A DNA stretch of 64,000 nt from Mycobacterium sp. 3519A (GTDB lineage: Bacteria > Actinomycetota > Actinomycetes > Mycobacteriales > Mycobacteriaceae): the NCBI RefSeq assembly GCF_900240945.1, contig NZ_OESG01000013.1:2317622-2381621 (forward strand), given 5' to 3'. This document shows positions 1 to 8,425 of this stretch, in pieces; the stretch's first letter is position 1; each line of letters begins with the position of its first letter. The notes under the pieces are model-generated. The model was not told where the DNA came from. It saw only the letters and a program-made list of their open reading frames with translations, and did no database searches. A program made the translations under genes and the position numbers.

Positions 1-1846
1 GGGCGCCGGATGCGCGGACGGACTCCGGCGGTTGCACGCCGGGCGCGAACTCTTCGAGCAGTGCGGCGGCGATCGCCATGATCTCGGCCGGGGTGCGGTA
101 ATTCACCGACAGCGGCCGGTACAGCCAGCGGCCCGGCACGTACGGTTCGAGCACGCTGTCCCACGACGTCGCGCCTGCCGCCGCCCTGCGTTGGGCAAGG
201 TCGCCGACGATCGTGAAGGACCGGTTCGGGCACCGCCGCATCAGCACCCGCCACTGCATCTGCGACAGTTCCTGGGCCTCGTCGACCACGATGTGCCGGT
301 AGGTCCAATCCCGGTCCGCGGCAGCACGTTCGGCGAGTCCCCGGTAGTCGCGTTCGGCGAAGCGGTCGGCCAGATCCTCGGCGTAGAGGAGGTCGGTGGC
401 CAGCAGTTGGTCCTCGTCGTCCATCAGATCTTCGCGGCCGACCATCAGATCCAGCACGCCCTCGGCGAACGCGGCATCGGCCTTGCGGTCACGTTCGGCT
501 TCGTCGTCGGGCAGCTTGGCCCGCCCCAAGAGGTCGAACAGCTCGTCGAGCAGGGCGACGTCCGGCACCGTCCACGCGTCGCCCTTGGCGCGGTGCAACG
601 CCGGATCGGCGCCTGCGGCCTGCAACCGGTCCGGTGATTCGTACAACTCCGCCAGCAGCGACTCAGGCGTCAGCAATGGCCACAGGTCGTCGAGCGCGGC
701 GATGAACTCCGCGGTGTCGGTGAGTTCGGCGAGCAGATCCGCGCGCATGTTCTCCCACGCCTGGCCGTCCTCTCGAGTGAGCCAGCCGCGGCCGATCAAC
801 GCGATGGCCCGTTCGGTGAGCACCCACGTCACGATGTCGCTGAACACCGCGCGGGCCTCGTTGTGCGGCAGGCCGCTTGCGCGCGCCTCCTCGATTGCCC
901 ACTCGGCGATCTCGGCGTCCATGCGCATCGTGACGTCTTTCAGCGGGATCCGGATCGGCTCGTCCGGCAGTCGCTGCCGGTCGGCCACCGCGGCGGCGAG
1001 CACGTCGAGCATCACCGTGGAGCCCTTCACCTGCGCGACGTACGGTTCGTCCTCGGCCGTGACGTGCAGCCCCGGGACCAGGTCGCCGGGCGTCATGAAC
1101 ACGACGTTCGTCTCGCCCAGCGAGGGCAGCACGCGGCCGATGTGGTTGAGGAAGGCCGCGTTCGGGCCGACCACCAGCACCCCGTGCCGCTCCATCTGCT
1201 CACGCTGCGTGTACAGCAGGTAGGCGACGCGGTGCAGCGCCACCACGGTCTTGCCGGTGCCGGGCCCGCCCTCGATCACCAGCACGCCGGGATGGTCGAG
1301 TCGGATGATCTCGTCCTGTTCGGCCTGAATGGTCGCGACGATGTCGCGCATGCCCTCGCCGCGCGGGGCGTTGACCGCCGCCAGCAGCGCTGCGTCGCCG
1401 CGCGCGCCGCGACCGGGCCTGCCGAACACCTCGTCGGTGAAGTCGACCAACCGGCGCCCGAGACTGTGGAATTGCCGGCGCCTGCGCATGTTCTCGGGGT
1501 TGGCGGCGGTGGCAACGTAAAACGCCCGCGCCGCCGGTGCGCGCCAGTCCAACAACAACGGCTGGTAGTCGTCGTCGGCATCGAAAAGGCCGATGCGGCC
1601 GATGTACGACGGGTCGCCGTCAAGGCTGTCCAACCGCCCGAAGCACAGTGCGTGGTCGACGACGTTCAGCCGGTTCATCTCCCGCGCCAGCGCACGGACC
1701 CCGGCGTCGCGCTCCACAAGCGGCAGGCCGTCTTCCCGCAGCGCAGCGCGGTAGGCGTCCTTGACGCGCGTTCGCTCGGCGTCGAGTCGCGCGTAGAGCC
1801 CGTCGAGGTAGCTCTGCTCGGACTGCAGTTCGTCTTCGTAGGACAC
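1..1846 (-). CDS. helD: HelD-like RNA polymerase-associated UvrD-family helicase (3' end cut off)
   Basis: Superfamily 1 (UvrD-like) ATPase that resembles mycobacterial HelD, a factor that releases stalled RNA polymerase. About 615 N-terminal residues are present; the family is about 740 long, so the C-terminal helicase part lies beyond the left edge. Visible parts are an N-terminal coiled-coil start (VSYEDELQSEQSYLDGLYA), Walker A GGPGTGKT near residue 190, the Walker B/DEAQ-like VVDEAQELS, and NYRTPAEI near the end. The GTG at 1846 was chosen because it follows AGGAAAAGAGGCAC and matches the usual N-terminus. An in-frame ATG at 1876 is the alternative. It is divergent from the radical SAM gene. 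Confidence 0.87.
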   Translation of the reverse strand, partial: MSYEDELQSEQSYLDGLYARLDAERTRVKDAYRAALREDGLPLVERDAGVRALAREMNRLNVVDHALCFGRLDSLDGDPSYIGRIGLFDADDDYQPLLLDWRAPAARAFYVATAANPENMRRRRQFHSLGRRLVDFTDEVFGRPGRGARGDAALLAAVNAPRGEGMRDIVATIQAEQDEIIRLDHPGVLVIEGGPGTGKTVVALHRVAYLLYTQREQMERHGVLVVGPNAAFLNHIGRVLPSLGETNVVFMTPGDLVPGLHVTAEDEPYVAQVKGSTVMLDVLAAAVADRQRLPDEPIRIPLKDVTMRMDAEIAEWAIEEARASGLPHNEARAVFSDIVTWVLTERAIALIGRGWLTREDGQAWENMRADLLAELTDTAEFIAALDDLWPLLTPESLLAELYESPDRLQAAGADPALHRAKGDAWTVPDVALLDELFDLLGRAKLPDDEAERDRKADAAFAEGVLDLMVGREDLMDDEDQLLATDLLYAEDLADRFAERDYRGLAERAAADRDWTYRHIVVDEAQELSQMQWRVLMRRCPNRSFTIVGDLAQRRAAAGATSWDSVLEPYVPGRWLYRPLSVNYRTPAEIMAIAAALLEEFAPGVQPPESVRASGA

Positions 1847-1992
1847 GTGCCTCTTTTCCTGATCTCTGGCCTCCATCCGGCCCATATCGAAGGTAGGGGA
1901 GGATTTTGAGGCATGCCCCCGACCTTGCCGCAAGCCCCCACCCGCGTTATACGGTTGAAAGGGCATCAGGCCGACACACTCGAGTAATTACC

Positions 1993-2021
1993 TTGACATC
2001 ATCTCGAACAAGCGTTCGAAT
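1993..2021 (+). promoter_or_regulatory. SigA-type promoter overlapped by a perfect SOS (LexA) box
   Basis: TTGACA at 1993-1998 and TCGAAT at 2016-2021 are separated by 17 nt. The 16-nt palindrome TCGAACAAGCGTTCGA (2004-2019) matches the mycobacterial LexA box TCGAAC-N4-GTTCGA and covers the spacer and -10. The GTG start of the radical SAM gene (2028) falls 6 nt after the -10, so the transcript is probably leaderless and repressed by LexA until DNA damage. Confidence 0.9.
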
Positions 2022-2027
2022 GGTGGG

Positions 2028-3047
2028 GTGCGGTGGGATCGGCAGGGCGTCAGCGTCGACGACGGCGCCTTGCCGGGTCTGCAACGCATCGGCTTTGTGC
2101 GCAGCGTCCGCAGCCCCCAGTTCGAGGGCATGACGTTTCACGAGATTCTCTGCAAAAGCGCGCTGAACAAGGTGCCCGCAGCGTCGATGTTGCCGTTTCG
2201 GTACACGGTGAACGGCTACCGCGGGTGTTCGCACGCCTGCCGGTACTGCTTTGCGCGGCCCACCCACGAGTACCTCGATTTCGACTGCGGCACCGATTTC
2301 GACACCCAGGTGGTGGTGAAGACCAACGTCGCCGAGGTGCTGCGGCGCGAACTGCACCGCAAGACGTGGCAACGCGAGACCGTTGCGCTCGGTACCAACA
2401 CCGACCCTTATCAACGCGCCGAGGGCCGCTACGCGTTGATGCCGGGCATCATCGGTGCACTTGCGGAGTCCGGCACACCGTTCTCCATCCTGACCAAGGG
2501 CACGCTGCTGCGTCGCGATCTGCCGTTGATCACCCAGGCCGCGGAAGCCGCCGAGGTCAGCGTCGCGGTGTCGCTGGCGGTCGGCGATCCCGAGTTGCAC
2601 AAGGACGTCGAGCCCGGAACCCCAACGCCGCAAGCGAGATTGGGGCTGATTTCCGCCATCCGCGAAGCGGGTCTGGAGTGTCACGTGATGGTCGCGCCGG
2701 TGTTGCCTCGGTTGACCGATTCGGTCGAGCACCTCGACGGGCTGCTACGCCAGATCGCGGAGGCGGGGGCCACGGGTGTGACGGTGTTCGGTCTGCATCT
2801 GCGCGGTTCGACGCGCGGCTGGTTCATGGCGTGGTTGGCGAAATCGCATCCCGAACTCGTGCGGGAGTACCGCGAGTTGTACAGGCGCGGAGCGTATCTG
2901 CCGTCCGACTACCGGAAGATGCTGCACGACCGGGTGGCGCCGCTGGTGGCCAGATACGGGTTGGTCCCCGACCGTCGGTCGTTCCGCGCGGCTGAGGCGG
3001 CGGTGCCGCCACCGCCGGCCGAGGTCCTGCAGCCGACCCTCTTCTAG
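2028..3047 (+). CDS. Rv2578c-family radical SAM protein
   Basis: Radical SAM enzyme of 339 residues, recognised as the Rv2578c family, which is related to spore photoproduct lyase-like proteins. The Fe-S cluster motif is C-S-H-A-C-R-Y-C (CxxxCxxC spacing), preceded by FRYTVNGYRG near residue 60. The downstream core (ALGTNTDPYQ, ILTKGTLLRRD) is typical of the family. The substrate is unknown. GTG 2028 gives the start MRWDRQ seen in relatives and coincides with the predicted transcription start. The LexA box in its promoter puts it in the DNA-damage regulon; from memory the M. tuberculosis orthologue is also LexA-regulated, so a nucleic-acid repair role is an inference. Confidence 0.9.
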   Translation: MRWDRQGVSVDDGALPGLQRIGFVRSVRSPQFEGMTFHEILCKSALNKVPAASMLPFRYTVNGYRGCSHACRYCFARPTHEYLDFDCGTDFDTQVVVKTNVAEVLRRELHRKTWQRETVALGTNTDPYQRAEGRYALMPGIIGALAESGTPFSILTKGTLLRRDLPLITQAAEAAEVSVAVSLAVGDPELHKDVEPGTPTPQARLGLISAIREAGLECHVMVAPVLPRLTDSVEHLDGLLRQIAEAGATGVTVFGLHLRGSTRGWFMAWLAKSHPELVREYRELYRRGAYLPSDYRKMLHDRVAPLVARYGLVPDRRSFRAAEAAVPPPPAEVLQPTLF

Positions 3048-3109
3048 CGCGAGCAGACGCAAACTGTCCCAAATCGTCGGCGTGTCGGGGCATTTTGCGT
3101 CTGCTCGCG
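3048..3109. repeat. Long inverted repeat between convergent genes
   Basis: Two perfect 16-nt arms, CGCGAGCAGACGCAAA (3048-3063) and TTTGCGTCTGCTCGCG (3094-3109), surround a 30-nt loop. It starts directly after the radical SAM stop and ends 10 nt before the stop of the convergent acyl-CoA dehydrogenase. It could act as a bidirectional terminator; its length and perfect arms also fit a dispersed palindromic repeat. Confidence 0.75.
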
Positions 3110-3119
3110 GGAGGAACGG

Positions 3120-4373
3120 TCAGGTCTTGTTGCGCTTCACCTGGTTGAACGGCACACCGCGGTCGGCGGCGTACTCGCGGGGGAAGCCCAAAATGCGTTC
3201 GCCGATGATGTTTTTCGCGATCTCGGTGGTGCCGCCGCCGAGTGCGCTCGCCTGCCGCGACAGGTACCGGTCGCCGTAGCGGATCAGGTCGTCGCCGCCA
3301 TCGACCACGCCGGCGCTGCCCGTGATGGCCAACACGGTGTCGATCTCGAGGTGGTGGATCTCGGCGTGCGTGACCCGGATGATCGAACCCGCTGCGGGTG
3401 GCAGCGATCCGTCGAGGACGCCGTGGTACACGTGGTCGATCAACTGGTCGCGTACCGCCCGGTGCACCAGCGCCCGGCCCGCGAGAGCGCGGAGTCGCTC
3501 GTTGTCCGCCTGCCCCAACGTGGCCAGCAGCGACACGTAGTCGATGGGCACATCCGATTTGCCTTCTGCGCCAATGCCGCTGGCGAACTCGGAGCCGCCG
3601 CCCACCGCGCGCCGCTCGTGGTAGAGCTGCCGCGACGCCACCTGCCAGCCGTCGTTGACCTCGCCGACGACGGCGTCGTCGTCGAGTTCGAGGTTGTCGA
3701 AGAACTCCTCGCAGAACTCGACCGATCCGTTCACCTGCTTGATCCGCCGCAGGGTGATGCCGGGGCTGTTGATCGGCACCAGGAACATCGTCAGGCCCTC
3801 GTGCTTGGGCACGTCCCAGTTGGTGCGGGCCAGCATCAACCCGTAGTCGGCCGCGAAAGCGCTTGTGCTCCAGGTCTTCGCACCGTTGATCACCCACTTG
3901 CCGTCCTTGCGGTCGGCGCGGGTGATGACGCCCGCCAGGTCCGATCCGCCGCTCGGTTCCGAGAGCAGCTGGACCAGCACCTCTTCGCCGCGCAGCACCG
4001 CCGAGATGTGCTTGCGCTTCTGCTCTTCGGAGCCGGTGTCGAGAATCGTTGCGGCGCAGATGGTGAACGTCGGCGTGTTGAGGATGACCGGCATCTCGTA
4101 GTTGCGGGACTCGTTGTCGAACGCCTTCTGGTAGGCGATCGGGAGGCCGAGGCCGCCGTACTCGCGGGGGAAGCAGATTCCCGCGAAGCCACCGGCATAG
4201 AGCTTCTTTTGCAGCTCACGCGCGCGCCGCCACGGTTCCTCTTCGCCGCGGTCGTGTTCGGGCGGATTGGCCGGGTCGATGCGCGGCATGTTGTCGGCCA
4301 GCCACGCCCGGGCGCGAGCGGCGAACTCGTCGACCGATTCCGTGTGGGCTGGGGCAGACGCGGTTTCGGTCAT
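3120..4373 (-). CDS. Acyl-CoA dehydrogenase, 417 aa (FadE-type)
   Basis: FAD-dependent acyl-CoA dehydrogenase of normal length (417 aa). Seen are the N-terminal helical domain (PREYGGLGLPIAYQKAF), the central beta-domain FAD/substrate segment (QLLSEPSGGSDLAGVITRA, INGAKTWSTSA) and the C-terminal helical domain ending in GGGTTEIAKNIIGERILGFPRE. The usual YEGT with its catalytic Glu is GGGT here, so the base may sit elsewhere or come from a partner subunit. The ATG overlaps the upstream dehydrogenase stop by 4 nt (ATGA), implying translational coupling. Such adjacent, unequal FadE pairs often form heterotetramers; that is inferred here. It is the last gene of the amidohydrolase operon. Confidence 0.88.
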   Translation of the reverse strand: MTETASAPAHTESVDEFAARARAWLADNMPRIDPANPPEHDRGEEEPWRRARELQKKLYAGGFAGICFPREYGGLGLPIAYQKAFDNESRNYEMPVILNTPTFTICAATILDTGSEEQKRKHISAVLRGEEVLVQLLSEPSGGSDLAGVITRADRKDGKWVINGAKTWSTSAFAADYGLMLARTNWDVPKHEGLTMFLVPINSPGITLRRIKQVNGSVEFCEEFFDNLELDDDAVVGEVNDGWQVASRQLYHERRAVGGGSEFASGIGAEGKSDVPIDYVSLLATLGQADNERLRALAGRALVHRAVRDQLIDHVYHGVLDGSLPPAAGSIIRVTHAEIHHLEIDTVLAITGSAGVVDGGDDLIRYGDRYLSRQASALGGGTTEIAKNIIGERILGFPREYAADRGVPFNQVKRNKT

Positions 4374-5503
4374 GACGCGGCCCCCAGCTCGGTGAGACGG
4401 TAGACCCGCAGATTGTGTTCCTCCGGTGTGCCGAACATCGACCGGTACAGCGTGGCCCGGCGCAGGAACAGGTGCAGGTCGTGTTCCCATGTCACCCCGA
4501 TACCGCCGTGCAACTGCACGCAGTCCTGCAGCATGCCCGGAGCATGTTCGCCCACATAGGATTTCGCCACACTGACCGCCATTTCGGCACCCGGTGAACG
4601 CGCAGCCACCGCCGCCACCGCGGCGTTGGTGGTCGCGCGGCAGGACTCGAACCAGATCTTGAGGTCGGCGTACTTGTGCTTGAGCGCCTGATAGGAGCCG
4701 ATCGGGCGGCCGAACGAATGCCGGTCGAAACCCCACTGAATGGTGAAGGCCAGCACGGTGTCGAGAATGCCGACCACCTCGGCGCACTGCAGCACCTGCG
4801 CGATCTGACTTTGCCGCGCCACGATCCCTGGCGTCTGCTCGACAGTGCCGACCACCGCGGACTCGTCGACCTCGACGCCGTCGAAGTACACGCGGGCATA
4901 GCTTTTGACCATGTCGATCGAGCGTTGCGGCTCGACGCGCACCCCGGCCGCGTCCGTCGGGACCAGGAACTGACGCACCGCGCCGTCGCATTGTGCGACG
5001 ACCATCAGCACCGCACTTTGAAGTCCCGCCTCGACGCGATCCTTGACACCGTCGATCCGGTAACCGTTCTCGGTTCTGGTCGCCGTGGTCTGCGCGTCCA
5101 GCGGAGCCCATTGCTTGCCAGGCTCATACACCGCCCACGACCCGACGACCTCACCCGACACCAACAATTCGATTGTGTCGGTGTGGTTTTCGGGTGCCTC
5201 GGCGAGACCGGCCAGCACGGTACTCACCGGGTGCAGCGGACCGGGGGCCACGGTCCTGCCTGCCAACTCGGCGACGAGCGCCAGATCGGCCACCCCGTCC
5301 CCGGATACGCTGCCACCGCCGAGATCTTCGGGCACCAGCAGACTGGTCCAACCGAGTTCGGCGGCACGCCGCCACCAACCCGAGTCGAACGAGATGCCAG
5401 CATTGTGCAGGTCCCGCAGTCGGCTCAGCGAGGCTTCCTTCTCCAGGAACGACTGGGTCGTCGAGGCGAACAGCAGCCGTTCCGGATTTGCGTCGTCGGT
5501 CAT
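4370..5503 (-). CDS. Acyl-CoA dehydrogenase, 377 aa (partner subunit)
   Basis: Second acyl-CoA dehydrogenase-family protein, shorter (377 aa) and diverged, of the type usually found as the beta partner. It has the N-terminal LLVPEDLGGG segment, the GVKDRVEAGLQSAV beta-domain region and the C-terminal RHSFGRPIGSYQALKHK and QLHGGIGVTWEHDLHLFLRR motifs. No YEGT-like catalytic Glu follows. It starts 9 nt after the amidohydrolase stop and overlaps the next dehydrogenase by 4 nt, so all three are co-transcribed. The pair probably acts as an alpha2beta2 complex on one CoA thioester of unknown structure. Confidence 0.86.
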   Translation of the reverse strand: MTDDANPERLLFASTTQSFLEKEASLSRLRDLHNAGISFDSGWWRRAAELGWTSLLVPEDLGGGSVSGDGVADLALVAELAGRTVAPGPLHPVSTVLAGLAEAPENHTDTIELLVSGEVVGSWAVYEPGKQWAPLDAQTTATRTENGYRIDGVKDRVEAGLQSAVLMVVAQCDGAVRQFLVPTDAAGVRVEPQRSIDMVKSYARVYFDGVEVDESAVVGTVEQTPGIVARQSQIAQVLQCAEVVGILDTVLAFTIQWGFDRHSFGRPIGSYQALKHKYADLKIWFESCRATTNAAVAAVAARSPGAEMAVSVAKSYVGEHAPGMLQDCVQLHGGIGVTWEHDLHLFLRRATLYRSMFGTPEEHNLRVYRLTELGAAS

Positions 5504-5512
5504 GTGATCCGT

Positions 5513-6736
5513 TCAGGCGGGAATGACAAGAGGCGGCACGTCGGGGTTGTGGACGATCGTGTTCTCGACCTTGAACAGGTCGATCATGTTGCCGCCCATC
5601 ACCTTTCGCTGACCTTCCCCGTCCAGGCCCTGCAGGTCGTCGACCAGATGGGTCGGTTCGGCCAAGCCTTCGGGATGCGGCCAGTCCGATCCGAAGATGA
5701 TCCGGTCGATCCCGCACAACTCGGCCATCTTGGCGAAATCGTCCTCCCAGAACGGCGCGACGTAGACGCCACGCTTGAAGGCCTGCACGGGATCCTCGGG
5801 GAACGCCTGCGGCATCTTCTTGTACGTGTTCTCGAACTGCTTGAACAGGTAGGGCACCCAGTCGGCGCCGTTCTCGATCGACAGGATCCGCAGGTCGGGG
5901 TTGCGGGTCAGCGCGCCGTGACACACCAGCGCCGCCATCGAGTCCTCGATCGGCCGCTTACCCATGGCGACCATCCGGAACGCGGTCGGTTTGAACGGCA
6001 GGAACTCGTCGGCAGGCTCCCAGTCGTTCAGGTACTCGGCGTATCCGGAGTCCGACGCGTGCATCGACACCGGGATACCCGCCTTGACGCACGCATCCCA
6101 GAACGGGTCGAACTCCTCGGTACCGAACGACCGGGTGCCACGCATACCGGGCACCGGCGCGGGACGGACGAGCACCGTCTTGGCGCCGCGCTCCAGGCAC
6201 CACTCGAGTTCCTCGAGGGCGCGGTCGACGATCGGCAGCGTGATGACCGGCGTGGAGAAGATCCGGTTCTCGTAGTTGAACTGCCATGTCTCGTACATCC
6301 ATTCGTTGAGCGCGTGGATGACGTCGTGGATCAGCTCGGGGTCGTCCTTCATCCGCTCTTCGACCAGGCTGGCCAGCGTCGGGAACATCAGGGAATAGTC
6401 GAGTCCCAGCCCGTCCATCACCTCCAGACGCGCCGCGGGTTCGCGGAACGCGGGGATCGCCTTCATCGGCTTGCCCATCACCTCGCGGAAGCTCTTGCCG
6501 CCGCTGCCGTGCCGGAAGTATTCCTCCTGTGCGCCCGGACGCGCGACGACCTCGAAGGTGGGGTTCGGGATGTAGTCGCTGACCTGATTGCGGACCATGA
6601 TCTTGGTCCGGCCGCGCACCTCGATGTAGTCGATGACGTTCTTGCGGTGGTCCGGCAGGAACTTGGTCAGAGCTTCTTTCGGCTCGTAGAAGTGGTTGTC
6701 GGCGTCGAACACCGGATACGGAAGCTTGCGGGCCAT
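5513..6736 (-). CDS. Amidohydrolase family protein (COG2159-like)
   Basis: TIM-barrel amidohydrolase of the amidohydrolase-2/ACMSD-like family, 407 aa, predicted soluble hydrolase or decarboxylase. Visible metal-site segments are VFDADNHFYEP near residue 10, VSMHASDSG near 240, VCHGAL near 280 and the final FGSDWPHPEG near 360. The usual N-terminal HxH is DADNH here, so one metal ligand is changed. The ATG follows GGAGGCGGAA, a strong ribosome site. It is the first gene of the operon with two acyl-CoA dehydrogenases, controlled by the palindrome upstream. It may open or trim a ring-derived acyl-CoA; the substrate cannot be read from sequence. Confidence 0.85.
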   Translation of the reverse strand: MARKLPYPVFDADNHFYEPKEALTKFLPDHRKNVIDYIEVRGRTKIMVRNQVSDYIPNPTFEVVARPGAQEEYFRHGSGGKSFREVMGKPMKAIPAFREPAARLEVMDGLGLDYSLMFPTLASLVEERMKDDPELIHDVIHALNEWMYETWQFNYENRIFSTPVITLPIVDRALEELEWCLERGAKTVLVRPAPVPGMRGTRSFGTEEFDPFWDACVKAGIPVSMHASDSGYAEYLNDWEPADEFLPFKPTAFRMVAMGKRPIEDSMAALVCHGALTRNPDLRILSIENGADWVPYLFKQFENTYKKMPQAFPEDPVQAFKRGVYVAPFWEDDFAKMAELCGIDRIIFGSDWPHPEGLAEPTHLVDDLQGLDGEGQRKVMGGNMIDLFKVENTIVHNPDVPPLVIPA

Positions 6737-6767
6737 TTCCGCCTCCTGGAAGTCTCGTTTTGCTCTG

Positions 6768-6786
6768 GTGGTAATGACATTACCAC
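6768..6786. promoter_or_regulatory. Palindromic operator upstream of the amidohydrolase operon
   Basis: A perfect 9-1-9 palindrome, GTGGTAATG-A-CATTACCAC, sits 32 nt upstream of the amidohydrolase ATG. Its core GGTAATGACATTACC recurs with one change at the tetR start (7472-7486), so both are probably bound by the TetR protein encoded between them. Confidence 0.8.
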
Positions 6787-6835
6787 GGCTGGACCAGCGA
6801 AAACACCAGCCCGAGTCGAAGTGGTATCGCGCAGG

Positions 6836-7471
6836 TCAGCGGGGGTCGGCCTGGCCGCGCAGGCCGCCGATGCAGAACTGGTAGATGTGGTCGGCGGTGA
6901 TCGGGACGCCGTTGAGTTCGGCGCCGAGCACCTGCAACCGCATCGCGCCGAGCGCCGATTGCATGATCAGCGCGGCGGTGGCGTCGACATCGATTCCACC
7001 GCGGAAGACACCGTCGGCGATACCGCGGTTGATGATGTCCTTGATCAACTCGTGCAACGGCGACAGCACGCGCGCGTACTCGCCGGGCAGTGTCTCGGCG
7101 AGGCGGTCGTTGTACGAGGTCAGTCCGCGGTTGACCCTGTCCTGGGTGGTCGACTCGGCCGGCGTGCAGATGCGGTCGATGAGCACCCGTAGCGCCGCGG
7201 CCGGCTTCAACCCCGCGGTGTCCTCGCGCCACTTTCGCGTCGACTCGGACATGATCTTGTCGATCAACGCCAGCAGCAACTCGTCCTTGGTCGAAAAGTG
7301 TTGGTAGAAGGAGCGCAGCGAGGTCTTGGACCGTTCGACGACCTCGAGCACCGTGAAGTCGGTGCGGCCGGTCTCGCCGAGAATCGCCAGCGCCGACTTC
7401 ATGAAGCGGCGCTCCCGGGGTTCGGTGTCGACGCCGGCGGCGTCGGGAGTCCGTCCGCTCGACTTCGCCAT
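6836..7471 (-). CDS. TetR-family transcriptional regulator
   Basis: TetR repressor of 211 aa. The helix-turn-helix lies at about residues 30-65 (ILGETGRTDFTVLEVVERSKTS, then LRSFYQHFSTKDELLLAL); the remainder is the all-helical ligand domain, for which an acyl-CoA ligand is likely from context. Its ATG directly abuts a near-perfect copy of the operator GGTAATGACNTTACC, indicating autorepression. It lies upstream of, and in the same direction as, the amidohydrolase-dehydrogenase operon and divergent from a thioesterase, so it most likely controls both. Confidence 0.9.
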   Translation of the reverse strand: MAKSSGRTPDAAGVDTEPRERRFMKSALAILGETGRTDFTVLEVVERSKTSLRSFYQHFSTKDELLLALIDKIMSESTRKWREDTAGLKPAAALRVLIDRICTPAESTTQDRVNRGLTSYNDRLAETLPGEYARVLSPLHELIKDIINRGIADGVFRGGIDVDATAALIMQSALGAMRLQVLGAELNGVPITADHIYQFCIGGLRGQADPR

Positions 7472-7486
7472 GGTAATGACGTTACC
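7472..7486. promoter_or_regulatory. Second TetR operator copy between tetR and thioesterase
   Basis: GGTAATGACGTTACC touches the tetR start codon and lies 33 nt upstream of the thioesterase ATG. It differs by one base from the perfect palindrome at 6768-6786. It can repress tetR and the divergent gene at once. Confidence 0.78.
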
Positions 7487-7519
7487 GCTTTTGCAGAAGC
7501 TCGGTTACTGTTCCGTGCC

Positions 7520-8401
7520 ATGACGACAGACTCTGCGCAGACGTGGACCGTTGCCGGACTTCTCGACCTGTTCGACGTCCAGCAGGACGGGGGGAACCGG
7601 TTCGTCGCCGCGACCGGGCCCGCCGGTGAGGACGAGCGCCAGGTGGTGGAGGGCACGCAGGTGCTCGCACAGGCGATCGTCGCGGTGGCCAAACGGTTCC
7701 CGGACAAGTCGGTGCGTTCGGTGTCCGCGGTGTTCGCCCGCGCCGTGATGGTCGGGGCCGGGCCGGTCGAGTTGGAGATCGACGTGGTCAGTGAAGGCCG
7801 TTCGACCGCGACGGCGATCGTCGCGGCCAAGCAGAACGGTAAGCGGTGCATCACGGCGACGGTGCTGGCCGATGTGCCGACCGCCGACGTCATCCGTCAT
7901 CATCTTCCGCGCCCCGACGTCGCGGGACCCGATGATGCGAACGTCTCGCCAATGCCGATGGACGGCAGGCAGTTGCGCCTGGTCGACGTCGTCGACGTGA
8001 ACAGTCCCGACGAGGTGGGGCCGCCCGAACTGTACGCGTGGCTGCACTACGACCCGATCCCGTCACGCGACGAGCTCGCCAAGGCGCTGATCGCGTATTT
8101 CACTGGCCACCTAGGGATTTCGACGACCATGCGGGCGCATGAGGGGATCGGCACCGCCCAGGCGCATCTGACCGTGTCGACGGCGCCGATGACGGTGACG
8201 GTGAGTTTCCACGAACCTGTCCGCTGGGACGACTGGATTCTCTACTCGCACGAGAGCACACAGGTCGGTGCGGGCATGTCCTATGTGCGCGGCGCGGTGC
8301 ACACGCAGGAGGGCGAGTTGATCGCCTCCTTCACGCAGGACGCGTTGATCCGCCCGCTGCGCACCACCGACACCGCGATCAAGGAACAGTCCCGCCTCTA
8401 G
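7520..8401 (+). CDS. Acyl-CoA thioesterase II-like (TesB, double hotdog)
   Basis: Predicted acyl-CoA thioesterase of 293 aa made of two hotdog domains. The N-terminal domain holds VEGTQVLAQAIVAVAKRFPDKSVRSV, and the C-terminal domain holds the TesB-type FHEPVRWDDWILYSHES and the active-site region GAVHTQEGELIASFTQDAL. ATG 7520 gives MTTDSAQTWTV; a TACTGT hexamer 8 nt before it suggests a nearly leaderless transcript. It is divergent from tetR and shares its operator, so it belongs to the same acyl-CoA module and would release CoA from its intermediates or products. Confidence 0.88.
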   Translation: MTTDSAQTWTVAGLLDLFDVQQDGGNRFVAATGPAGEDERQVVEGTQVLAQAIVAVAKRFPDKSVRSVSAVFARAVMVGAGPVELEIDVVSEGRSTATAIVAAKQNGKRCITATVLADVPTADVIRHHLPRPDVAGPDDANVSPMPMDGRQLRLVDVVDVNSPDEVGPPELYAWLHYDPIPSRDELAKALIAYFTGHLGISTTMRAHEGIGTAQAHLTVSTAPMTVTVSFHEPVRWDDWILYSHESTQVGAGMSYVRGAVHTQEGELIASFTQDALIRPLRTTDTAIKEQSRL

Positions 8402-8425
8402 CGTTCTCTGCTCGCCGGGGGAGGG

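Noticed and set aside
4676..7192. An 838-codon open frame on the plus strand opposite the dehydrogenase, amidohydrolase and tetR genes
   Set aside because: It is antisense to three well-conserved genes, has no recognisable domains, and its composition is typical of shadow frames in GC-rich DNA.
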